Below, piece after piece: positions 30,907 through 42,053 of a stretch of DNA of 64,000 bases. The stretch is from CAVSWN01 sp963770995. Lineage in GTDB: Bacteria > Acidobacteriota > Vicinamibacteria > Vicinamibacterales > CAVVIG01. The notes below the pieces were generated by a model. It was not told the origin of the DNA. It did not search any database and saw only the letters and a list, made by a program, of their open reading frames with translations. Numbering within the stretch: position 1 is the stretch's first letter; each line of letters starts with the position of its first letter. The stretch is taken from assembly GCA_963770995.1 (NCBI GenBank), contig CAVYRS010000005.1:1302001-1366000 (forward strand), read 5' to 3'. A program made the position numbers and the translations under genes.

Positions 30907-33900
30907 TCAGTAGCTGAAGAAGAACAGCAGATCGACGCCGCTGCCCTGCACGCGCTGGAACAGCTGCTGCTGCGTGCTCGAGCCCTGCAGCGACGTTGGT
31001 CTCGCAGGCGCAGCCACCTCGTGAGCTCGTACTCGAGGATGAAGTTCGTCTGGCTCTGCGTCGCCGATCCCCTGCTCGCACCTTCACGTAGAGGTTCTGG
31101 CCCAGCTGCTGGCCGACCGTGACCTGCGGTCCGCGCCGCCGGCCTCCGGCGCCAGTGTTGATCTCGAACGTGTCGAGGTCCGAGCGCGTTGCCGATCGAC
31201 TGCGCCAGCTGCGCCGGCGAGCGCGCCGGTCGCCAGCTGCTGCGCGCGCTGCGCCAGCGAGATCTGCTGCCCTTCGCCGAGCGAGTTGATCGGCTGGTTG
31301 AAGACGATGAGCGACAGGATGTCGGCCTGCTCGAGCGGCGGCGTGCTCGACAGGACGATCTCCGGCTGCTTCAGCGTGCCGCGGACGTTGACGCGCGCCT
31401 CGACGCCCTGAATGACCCGGCGCGTCGCGGATGTCGAGCAGTCGGATCCAGCTCGTTCAACGGCTCGCCGTCGAACCGGACGTGCCGTCGCGCAGGATCT
31501 CGAACCGGCGGCCCTGGAAGTCGTAGGTGCCGCGCACGGTGTTGACGGCGCCGACGAGCGCGAGATCGGCCGCCCGGCTCCTTGGTCGCGCGCAGATCGC
31601 CGCCGAGCGTGACGTTCAGCGCGCCGAGGCCGATCGGCGCGCCCGGCGTCCTGCAGCTCGCTCGCCTTGACGACCAGATCGTCCGGCACCGTGAGGCGGA
31701 CGTCCATCGCCAGCGCGTCGAACGGCGACTGCGCGACGGCCGGCTGCGCCGGCGCGCGTCATTCGGCCGTGCGTCACGATACTCGGTCTGGCTCGGTCGC
31801 GTACGGCGGAGTCGCCGACCAGCGCGAGGATCTGGATCGAGATTGATCGTGGCCGGTCGTGACGCCGAGGTCGCCCTCGACGCGCGGCGCGCGCAGCTCG
31901 CCGGCGATCTCCAGGTCGCTGTTGACCCGGACGTTGCCCATCTTGTTGTCGATCACCTTGAAGTCGTCGCGCGTGCACGTAGATCTCGACGCCGCCGACC
32001 TGCCGCTCGTGGACCGCCAGGTCGCCGGTGATCGACAGCGGGCTCTGGTGGTTGTCGAGCACCGTGATGTGCGTCGATGTGCACCCTGTCCGGCTGCAGG
32101 TCGATCTTGCCCTCGAGGTTGGTGTAGCTGACGCCGGTCGGCTCGACCGTGAACGCCGCCTTGTCGATGCGTGACGACGCCGGTCGGATGCGGATCGGCG
32201 GCCGAGCCGGTGACGTCGATCTTCGCCTGCACCGTGCCGGTGACGTTGGTCAGCGCGGTCGTGAAGCCCTGCACGAGGCCGAGATCGATCGGCCTGCTGT
32301 CGACGTGCAGATCGATGCGATCGGCCGGCGCGACCGTCGCGCCGTGCGCCGCGCTCGCGCTCCGCCGATGACGCGGCCTTGAAGAGCGCCGCCGGCACGT
32401 ACCCCTTCGCGGTGATCCACGTCGTCGGGTTCTGCTGCAGCCTCGTGTCGACGGTCAGCCCGGTGCCCGCGTAGTTCACGGTGCCGCCGAACGACGTCGT
32501 AGCGGAACTGCCGGAAGCCGCCCTGTGTCGAATCGCGTGAACTCGGCCGCTTCGACCGTCCGGCGCGTCCTTGGTCGTGCCGCGTCGACGCGTCGCCGCG
32601 ATCGCGTTGAGCGCGCCCGGTCAACTGCGGCGGCCGCAGCAGCAGCGCGTCGACGTTCGCGAGATCGACGTTGGTCAGCGTCACCTTCAGCGCGTCGCCC
32701 GGCCGGCCGAACGTGCCGTCGGCCGCGATCGGCTGATCGCCGTTGACCAGCGTCAGATCGGACACCGTCACGGCATCGTGCGCCGTACTTGATCGTCGGC
32801 TGCCGAGCCCGGCGCCAGCTGCCACGATCTGGCCCTGCGTCTCGAGGCCGAGCCTCTGCAGGTGAACTTCCTGATGATCCGGATGCAGCAGCAGCGAGCC
32901 GGCGGCGCCGAGCGACCGCTGCGGCTGCTTCGCCGTCGCGTCGAAGTCGAGCTGCTTCTGCTCGTAGGTCGTCTTCGCGTCGAGCTCGTTGATGTTCTGG
33001 CCCGCCGACGGACACGAAGGTGGCGTGCGTGTCGGCGACGACGTGCCGCGTCGGCCACAGTCGAGATCCGGAACGCTGCGCCGTGAAGTCGCTCGAGACG
33101 GTCAGCGCGCCGTTGTCGCCGTACTTGACGCCGTCGCCGACGAGCTGCCCGGTCGCCTGCAGCTCGCGCCGGTTGCCGGTGACCGTCGCGTCGACCTTGC
33201 CGATGCCGCCGAGCGGCTGCTTCGAACAGCTTGCCGATCGTCCTCGAGGCTCGGCGTGTCGGCGTGGACCGTCAGGTTCGACTGCCCGGTCTCGTTCAGC
33301 GCCAGCGTGCCGCTCGCCTGCACGTTGAGGTCGCGGCCGGCGACCTCGAGCGTGCGGATGTCGCCGGCCGAGTCGCGATAGCTGCCGTCGACCGTCGCGC
33401 GCGCGATCGTCGAGCCCGCCGATCGTCGACGGCTGCAGCGTCACCGTGCCGTCCGCCTGCGACGCTGTCGGGCGTCACGCCGCTCGAGACATGTGCGCAA
33501 CCGTCGCGTCGACGTCGAGCGTGCCGGCGACGCGGCCCTTTCAGCTCGGGCTTGCCGCTCAGCGACCGCCGGGATCGAAGTCCGCGAACCCGCCGGCCGC
33601 CTTCACGTGCGCCGTGTCGCGCGCCACCGCCGCGTCGAACGTCGAGCTGCGGAATCGTGCCGCCGAAGATCGACGAATCGGTCAGCGTGCCGCTCGCGGT
33701 CACGTCCATCGTCTCGGCCGTCGTCGCCGCGGCCGCTCGCCGACGACGTGGCCGTTGATCGCGCTCTTGTAGCGGTCGGCGGCGAGCGCCGGCGACGCCG
33801 AACTCCCCGCCGACGCGCTGCAGATCGAGATCGGCGACCGTCGCATCGGCTCGATACGCGATGTCGCGCCCGTCCGACCGTGACAGCCAGCCGTGCTGCC

Positions 33901-35381
33901 CGCCGCGATCCGCGCGCCGGCGATCGTCGACGGCGTCGAATCGCAGATCGCACGTTGGCCGGCTCGAGCCGCGACCGACCGTTCCGACGACGTGGTAGTC
34001 GGCGTTGACGTCGGTGGCGGCCGGCGGCACGTCCAGCGCTGCGCGGCAGCCGGCGCAGATCGACGTGCTGCGCGCCGGCCGCGCAGATCGAAGGCGACGG
34101 CTCGTCCTGTCGCTCCGTCGGGCAGCGTGACACGGCCGTGCGACCGTCGCCGCCGCGCCGTACGCCGCCGCGCTGCCGTCGAGCACGACCCGCCGGCCGT
34201 CGATCCGCGCATCGCCGCTGGATCGCCCGGCGACTGTAGCCCGGCCGCGACGATCCGCGGCGCGTCGACGGCGACGGTCCCGCGCAGCGCACTGCACGTT
34301 CGAGAGCGCCGCGCCGTGCAGATCGACGCGCGCGTCCGCGGTGATGTCGCTCTTCTGCCGCGGATCGTTCAGCAGCGGCGCCAGGTCCAGATGACGCACC
34401 GAGACGATCGCCCTGCGACCGACTGGCCGGGCGCCACGACGATCGGCGACGACCTTGCCGCGTCAGCCGGCCCGCCGACGACCGCACGTTCATCTCGACG
34501 CCGAGCCGATCGAGCGGCCCGTCGACCTTCACGCTCGAACGCCGGCTGCAGCCGCACGCCGGCGAGCGCCGGCACGAGCGCGCGCGATCTCCGGCAGCGA
34601 CAGCTTGTCCGAGCTGATGCTGCAGGTTGAAGACCGGCTTGGTGAGGTAGTGCTGAACCGCGCCGTCGACCGACAGCGACGTCTCCGCCGTCCGCAGCGC
34701 CAGCTTCTCGACGAACACGTGTCGTCCTTCACCGCGACGCCGCCCGACAGCGCGTTCAGCGCGAGCGCCGGCTCCGATCCGCGGAACGACACATGCGTGA
34801 TCTCGATCGAGTAGCGGACCGGCTCGTACTTGAACGACAGCTTCGCATCGAGATGATCGAACCGCTTCGGCACCTCGACGCCGCGACGTGCCGACCGGCT
34901 CGTCGATCGACGACCGATCCGTCGCTGATGCCGATGGCGTCGATCGCGATCGGCTGCTCGGGCCCCGCGCGATCGGCTTCCGTCCTCCTGCTTCTTGACG
35001 AGCCGGCTGAGCGACCAGGTGTCGCCTTCGCGCCGCAGGTAGATCACCGGCTTGTCGAGGCGGATGTTGTCGACCGACAGCCCCTTGGTGATGCAGCTCG
35101 AAGACGTTGTAGTCGAGCCCGAGATCCTTGACCGCCACGACCTGGCTGCCGTCCATCGACACGCCGATGTTCTCCATCTCGACGCCGAAGAACAGGTTGC
35201 CGCCGAGCCGCTCGATCGACAGCGTGCCGTTCAGGTACTGCTGCGCCTCGCGCACGATGTAGCCGCGCAGCCAGTTCTTGAACCACGCGGTCTGCGACAC
35301 GATGACCGCCGCCGCCGTCGCGCCGACGACGAGCGTCAGCACGATGATCAGCACGTGAGTCAGCCGTCTGACGATGCGCAT
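30907..35381 (-). CDS. tamB: TamB-like translocation and assembly protein (DUF490)
   Basis: A very long (about 1490 codons) inner-membrane-anchored protein. The N-terminus MRIVRRLTHVLIIVLTLVVG is a transmembrane anchor, followed by AWFKNWLRGYIVREAQQYLN and GTLSIERLGGNLFFGVEMEN, the AsmA/TamB entry domain. The middle is a long run of beta-rich repeats with many frame changes. The C-terminal DUF490 domain shows EARVNVRGTLKQPEIVLSST, PPLEQADILSLIVFNQPINS, LGEGQQISLAQRAQQLATGA, DLDTFEI, QVTVGQQLGQNLYVKV and a C-terminal aromatic beta-strand GSGVDLLFFFSY. TamB spans the periplasm and works with TamA/BamA in outer-membrane assembly and lipid movement. It lies 36 bases downstream of the BamA/TamA gene. 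Codon-scale frameshifts are dense from 30,950 to 34,900. Confidence 0.85.
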
Positions 35382-35416
35382 GCAGTCGCCTCGACCGTGA
35401 CCTGGACCCCTGCCCT

Positions 35417-37305
35417 TCAAAACGCCTGCCCGATGCTGAAGTGAATGCGCCAGCGGCCGCGTCTGCGGCTCGCCGTTCACGAGCAGGCCCGGGAATCGGA
35501 TTCAGCTGATAGCCGAAGTCGAAGCGGATCGGGCCGACCGGCGTCTGGTAGCGGAGCCCCGGGCCGACCGCGTAGCGCAGATCGTCGAGGTCGAAGCCGC
35601 CACGACTCGCGCCCAGACGTTGCCGGCGTCGAGGAACAGCACGCCGCCGAGCTTGCCGCGCAGCGCCGCGCGCAGCTCCTCGCTGAACGCGAACATGCTG
35701 TTGCCGCCGATCGGCAGGCCCGACGGCGAGCGGGCTGACCTCGTAGCGGCCCCAGCCGCGGATGCTCGTCGCGCCGCCGAGGAAGTACTTCTTCGAGAAC
35801 GGCACGTTCGCCGGATCGTCGCCGACCGGTCGGATGTTGCCGATCTGCAGCGCGGCTGGCGAGCACGACGCCGTTCGCCGATCGGCAGGTAGTGCCGGGC
35901 GTCGGCCGATCGCCGCGTAGTAGTTGAAGGTGCCGGGCAGCGAGGCGGCCCGCCTCCTCGGCGTGAAACGCGATCTGATAGCCGCGGTGCGCGTTCAGCA
36001 GGTTGTCGGCGGTCGAGTGCTGGAAGTCGAAGCCGAGCGCGTTCAGCGTGCCGTTCTGCTCGCCGGTCGTCGGATCGAGGCCGAGCGCGATCAGGTCGTT
36101 GCGAAGCGTCGGATCGTTGAGCGACGTCCGGCGCGATCGTGCTGCTGTCGCGCTCGCTCGTGATCGACACCGCCCACGACGTGCGCTCGCTCGTCGCGGT
36201 GCGTCAGCGTCAGCCTTGCCGCCGGTGACCGTCGAGTGGTAGGCCGGCGTGAACGTGTACCACTGCTGCGCCTTCGGCGCCGAGCGAGAAGTGCGGGCGG
36301 AAGAAGTACGGCTGGTTGAAGTCGAGCCGCACGCCGCGATCGAGCGACGACCAGCGCGACGTGCGCGCCGGCCGATCGCGCGCCGCCGAGGAAGTTCACA
36401 TGGTGGTACTCGGCGTCGACGCGCGCCTTCTCCTCGGTGCCGTAGCCGACGCCGAAGTTCACGCGCTGATGCTTGCCCTCGGCGACGGTGACGCGCGTCG
36501 GCACCTCGTCGGGCTGCTGCTCCGGGTTCAGCGGCTCGACGTTGGCGAACTGAAACAGCTCCATCCCGTACAGCCGCCGCTGCGAGTCCTGCACCACGCT
36601 GCGCCGATAGAGATCGCCCGGCTTGAACGTCAGCTCGCGGCGGATGACGTGGTCGCCGACGCTCTTGTTGCCGACGATCTCGACCGGCCCGAAGTGCGCG
36701 AGCTTGCCCGGCTCGGCCGTGAACGTCAGCGTCGCCTGCTTGCCGTCGCGTCCGATCGTCTTCGCTCGGTCGCGACCTTGCGCGTAGGGATAGCCGTGAT
36801 CGCGCAGCTCGTTGACCGCCATCTCGTGCGTCGTCACGACGAGCTGGCGGTCGCGCGGCTGCGCCGACCTTGAGCGGCACGCGCTTCTTCAGCGTCGTCG
36901 AGGTGCTCCGGCGGGATGACGTCGAAGCCGACGAAGTCGATCGCCGCGACGCGCGACCGGCTCGCCTTCGGCGATCGTGACCGTGACGATCGACCGCGTC
37001 CTGCTTGTCGTTGAGCTTGACGTCGAAGCCGGTGACGCGCGCGTCGGGATAGCCGCGGTCGGCGTAGAACGCCTGGATGCGCTTGAGGTCGGCGTCGAAC
37101 CGCGAGCGGTCGAAGAAGCGCTTCTTGCCCCACGGCATCTTCGAGCTCTGGCGCGTCGCGAGCGCGTTCTTCAGGCGGCTCTCGTCGACCGCCTTGACGC
37201 CCTTGAACGTGAGGCTGTGGACCTTGATCGTGCCTTCTTCCTTGCACGCCGCGGCGAGGATCGCCAGGACGGCGAGGACGACAACGGACACGCGAGAGCA
37301 CGCAT
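35417..37305 (-). CDS. BamA/TamA-type outer membrane assembly protein
   Basis: An Omp85 protein. The N-terminal signal reads VSVVVLAVLAILAAACKEEG, which contains a lipobox-like L-A-A-A-C, then POTRA repeats start with IKVHSLTFKGVKAVDESRLK, IQAFYADRGYPDARVTGFDV, AAIDFVGFDVIPPEHLDD, HEMAVNELRDHGYPYAQ and KSVGDHVIRRELTFKPGDLY. The beta-barrel part includes VNFGVGYGTEEKARVDAEYH, NALGFDFQHSTADNLLNAHR, KYFLGGATSIRGWGRYEVSP (the conserved loop-6 region with Arg-Gly) and LRYQTPVGPIRFDFGYQLNP, ending FSIGQAF with the terminal aromatic residue. Position directly before tamB suggests a TamA role. The exact start near 37305 is unresolved because of a nearby shift. Confidence 0.87.
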
Positions 37306-37410
37306 CGCTGGCACTACTAGAACCACAACGCGTGCCAGCCTTCGCTCGTTCGCGGTTGGACACGAACGACGCGCTTGGCAAGCCGAACGCGCGCCTGTCT
37401 CGAGCGACGC

Positions 37411-37603
37411 CTATTCGCGTGTAACGGCGGGTTTGCCGGCCGTCACGCGCGAGCATGATGCCGAGGCCGACGGCGATGATGGCGCCGATCGCGATCCACA
37501 GGGCCGACTCGACGCGAGCAAGGACGCCGGCCTGCCAGAGCGCCAGGCCGGCGCCGACCACGAGGACGAAGTAGCCGATCAGGTAGAGGTGGATGAAACG
37601 CAT
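37411..37603 (-). CDS. Small two-helix membrane protein
   Basis: About 64 residues beginning MRFIHLYLIGYFVLVVGAGL with a second hydrophobic helix ALWIAIGAIIAVGLGIMLAR. In the raw sequence the frame runs on into the BamA gene; a one-base shift at about 37448 gives VTAGKPAVTRE and a stop at 37411. It lies about 100 bases upstream of the BamA/TamA gene on the same strand, so it may belong to that operon. No family is recognised. Confidence 0.55.
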
Positions 37604-37614
37604 GCAGGACTCGT

Positions 37615-37677
37615 AGGGCTGAGGGCTGGGGCCAGGGGCTGAGCCGCAGTCAGCCTCAGCCCCTAGCCCTAGCCCTT
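37615..37677. repeat. Long hairpin of AGGGCTG words
   Basis: The left arm (from 37615) is built of AGGGCTGAGGGCTGGGG and continues to GGGGCTGAG. The right arm is CTCAGCCCCTAGCCCTAGCC (37655-37674) plus CT. The arms are complementary 7-8 base words with small variations. It separates the OmpA-like gene end from the small membrane protein start. Confidence 0.85.
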
Positions 37678-37680
37678 CGG

Positions 37681-39426
<1,746 letters not shown>

Positions 39427-39499
39427 TGTTTGTCGCCTCCAAAGTCGTCGAGTCGCTCGATCGAACCGGTCATTCCGCACGATTGTCCGCCAGTGACCG

Positions 39500-39738
39500 T
39501 CAGGTCGTACCGGTGCCGGCCGGCGGCGCCGGCTGTCGGACGCAACGATCAGACGGCCGCGTCCGCCGCGGCTGACCTGTCCGCCCTTGCGGCCGGCGTT
39601 GCGCGCTTCGTCGGCCGTCCACTCGTGCGCCGTGCCCTTTTCGTGCGCGGCGCGGCCGCCCTTGCTGGCGATCTCGCGCTGCTTCTCGGGCGACATCGAC
39701 GCGAATCCTCGACGTTCTTTGCGTTCTCCTGTAGTCAC
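39500..39738 (-). CDS. Small KGG-repeat (stress-induced) protein
   Basis: Begins MTTGERKERRGFASMSPEKQ and has two KGG units: GFASMSPEKQREIASKGG with AAHEKGTAHEWTADEARNAG, then RKGGQVSRGG. This is the general-stress / acidophilic repeat motif of small hydrophilic proteins such as E. coli YciG and relatives. The function is not established. The raw frame runs on into the OmpA-like gene; a stop at 39500 is reached with a one-base shift, so the C-terminus is approximate (about 75-80 residues). Confidence 0.65.
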
Positions 39739-40010
39739 CGCTGGCCCTCCGTCTGTCTGGTTAGCGCGGACTACGAACTACGTACGGACCGTTCATGGTC
39801 CGTGCTGTGCGGAGGATCCTGCACGCGCGCGGAGCCGTCGGTCTCAAGTCTGAGCCGGCGTCCATCCGGCGCGGTCATCCTAGTACCTGCACTCACAGGA
39901 TTTGACGGGGTACCTTACAGATCCATGGGTACCCGGTTGCAGCGGTTTGCTACAGAAGGGCTGGCGAGCAGTAGCGAATGACTCCATCCGTCGCTCGACC
40001 TCCGGCGGAG

Positions 40011-40608
40011 CTACGGCTTGGCAATGCCCCCGCTTTTTAACTGAGGCTTGTACGCCGAAGCGCGGAAGCGCGCAGGCGGAACCGGCTTGAAATAGTCGCA
40101 ACTGCCGCAGTTGCGGACGTCGAACTGGTAGCCGACGACCGGGAACCACATCGGGTGCGCGCAGAACAGCAACTGGCCGTCCTCGATGGTGTGAAACCCG
40201 AGGTCGTCTGGGATGTGCGGCGGTCCGCCGGCTGTACCAGCAGACGCGGTGGCGATGCCTCGCGCGTCGCATCGCGAGGCTACTTCGGTCTGTTGCGGCA
40301 CGTAGCCGGGCGGCAGCGCGGCGCCTTCGCCGAAGAAGAAGTCTTCCATGTGCTTGGCGACCAGGTCCTGCGCTTCCTTCTGCCAGGGCATCAGGCGGTA
40401 CTCGTTGAGGATCATCTTCATGCGCTCTTCCCAGAGCTTCCAGGCGTCCTCCGAGACGTTGTCGTAGATGCGCTGACCGAGCTCGCCGGGCCACGGCGGC
40501 GCGTCGAGGCCGGGCAGCTCCTTCTGGAACTTCACGCACATGACCTTGCGGCCGCTCTTGTTGCCGACGGCGTCCGGCGCCGGCGGAGTGTCCGCAGGAA
40601 TCAGCCAT
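40011..40608 (-). CDS. yggX: YggX-like Fe(II) protein with extra C-terminal Cys domain
   Basis: Residues MCVKFQKELPGLDAPPWPGE, LGQRIYDNVSEDAWKLWEER and MKMILNEYRLMPWQKEAQDL, then VAKHMEDFFFGEGA, make a complete YggX domain (oxidative damage protection, iron trafficking; conserved Cys in MCVKF). YggX normally ends here at about 90 residues. This protein continues for about 85 more: a linker encoded by a small palindromic repeat (40257-40280), then GFHTIEDGQLLFCAHPMWFP, VVGYQFDVRNCGSCDYFKPV, with Cys-x-x-Cys and an isolated Cys that could bind metal. The N-terminal extension (IPADTPPAPDAVGNKSGRKV) needs a one-base shift near 40604. It follows the ATP-grasp and radical SAM genes on the same strand. 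Confidence 0.8.
40257..40280. repeat. Small palindrome inside the yggX linker
   Basis: GCCTCGCG (40257-40264) and CGCGAGGC (40273-40280) enclose an 8-nt loop. It encodes part of the linker (VASRCDARG) between the YggX domain and the C-terminal Cys domain. Confidence 0.55.
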
Positions 40609-40628
40609 GTGCCAGGATTGTAGTGTAT

Positions 40629-41935
40629 TTACGCGGCGCGCGAGCACCGGCAATTCGGGATCGATCGCGAACGCGAGCCGCGCGTGCGCGGCGCGCAGCG
40701 CGCGCTCGACGTCGCCGGCGCGATCGGCGCGCGCGCGAAGATGAAGCCGAGATAGCTGCGCGCCTTCCGGCAGCGGCACCAGCAGCTGATCCGGCTTCGC
40801 GGTGATGCTGGATCGTCGTCGACGCCGGCGACGCCGCGCGCGCTCGTCGACGCCGTCGACGCCGCGCGAAGACGCCGCGCCGCGGAATCGGAATCATCAT
40901 GACGCCGGACGCGCGGCGCCTCGCGCCGCCACGCCGCCGGGATCTTCGCCGAGCGCGTGCCGCAGCAGCAGCTCCTCGAGCGAGATTGCGGATTGCGGAC
41001 TGCGGACTGCGGATTGAGACCGGAAGCGCAGCGCGCGCGCGCAGAGGCCGCCGATCGGCCGCGCGGCGACTTCGAGCACGAACACGCCGCTCGGCGTTCA
41101 CGCGGCACTCGGCGTGAATCGGACCGTGGCGCAAGCCCGATCGCCTGCGCCGCGCGCGGTCGACGGCGTCGACGATCGCGCGCCTGCATCGTCGGCCGGC
41201 GCCGCCGACGGCGTGACGTAGATCGTCTCCTCGAAGAACGGACCGTCGAGCGGATCGGGCTTGTCGAAGATCGCGAGCACGTGCAGCGCGCCGTGGTGCA
41301 TCAGCCCTTCGAGCGCGTACTCGCGTCCGGGGATGAAGCCTTCGACGAGCGCCGTCGTCGTGCGCCTCGTTCCGCTCGGCGCGCACCTCCGGCGACCGCA
41401 GCAGCGCGCGCAGCCGCTCGAACGCCGCCGCGAACGCCGCCGGATCGTCGGCGCGCATGACGCCGCGGCTGCCCGACAGCGCCACCGGCTTGACGACGCA
41501 GGGATACGTCAATGGCTGATGGCTGATGGCCGATGGCTCATCGTCGATGGCAAATGGTCGAAACCACGGCACCGGCAGGCCCGCGTCGCGCAGGCGCTCG
41601 CGCGTGCAGCTGCTTGTGGCGCGCGACGGCCGCGCCTTCGGGCGGATGCCAGGGCAGCCCGAGCGCCTGCGCCACGCGCGCGGCGATGACCGTCGGCCGA
41701 TCGCCGACCGCGAGCAGGCCGTCGATCGGACGGTCCGCCGCAGCCTCGACGATCGCGGCGACCGACGCGTCTTCGTCGTAGAACCGGATCGGAATCGCCT
41801 CGTCCGCCACGGATCCTCGATCAGGTGACAGCGATCGGTCGCGAAGACGAGCTCGACCCCAAGCCGCTCGGCCGCTTCGCCGAACGCGCGCGTCTGATAT
41901 CCGGTCGTCGTCGCAAACAGAAGCACGCGCGACAT
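40629..41935 (-). CDS. ATP-grasp enzyme next to the radical SAM selenoprotein
   Basis: A pre-ATP-grasp domain begins MSRVLLFATTTGYQTRAFGE followed by RLGVELVFATDRCHLIEDPW. The ATP-grasp lobe has TYPCVVKPVALSGSRGVMRA with DDPAAFAAAFERLRALLRSP. Later blocks (LHVLAIFDKPDPLDGPFFEE, TIYVTPSAAPAD, VFVLEVAARPIGGLCA, LEELLLRHALGEDPGG) fit a carboxylate-amine ligase of the L-amino-acid ligase or DUF4343-like type: ATP-dependent amide or thioester formation. The substrate is unknown. Two simple-repeat stretches are read in frame and add extra residues: IDDEPSAISHQP near 41511-41557 and QSAVRSPQSAI near 40983-41018. The end at 40629 (PVLARAA) depends on a one-base shift. Neighbours suggest a role with the radical SAM protein. 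Confidence 0.75.
40983..41018. repeat. Tandem GATTGCG/GACTGCG words inside the ATP-grasp gene
   Basis: Five near-copies of a 7-base word (GATTGCG or GACTGCG) lie in tandem without a complementary arm. They are in coding sequence and translate as Q-S-A-V-R-S-P-Q-S-A-I. Confidence 0.75.
41511..41557. repeat. Tandem ATGGCTG words inside the ATP-grasp gene
   Basis: Imperfect copies of a 7-base word (ATGGCTG, ATGGCCG, ATGGCTC, ATGGCAA). The same word builds the intergenic hairpin 380 bases away at 41934, so both probably share an origin. Confidence 0.75.
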
Positions 41936-42047
41936 GGCTGATGGCTAACGGCTAAATGGCTGACGGTTGATGTCTCATGGTGAGCATGATTCGTTGATGA
42001 CACGTGTCCATTACCGATAAGCCATCAGCCATCAGCCATCAGCCATG
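41934..42047. repeat. Long hairpin of ATGGCTG words between the radical SAM and ATP-grasp genes
   Basis: The left arm starts at 41934 (CATGGCTGATGGCTAACGGC). The right arm contains AGCCATCAGCCATCAGCCAT (42020-42039) and a further copy to 42047. It lies between the stop of the radical SAM gene (42054) and the ATP-grasp start (41935). Confidence 0.85.
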
Positions 42048-42053
42048 ATGCCT

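Noticed and set aside
35477..37603. A single 708-codon frame joining the small membrane protein with the BamA/TamA protein
   Set aside because: The first 64 residues are a separate two-helix protein, and a new signal peptide (VSVVVLAVLAILAAAC) begins afterwards. The join comes from a one-base shift that hides the first stop.
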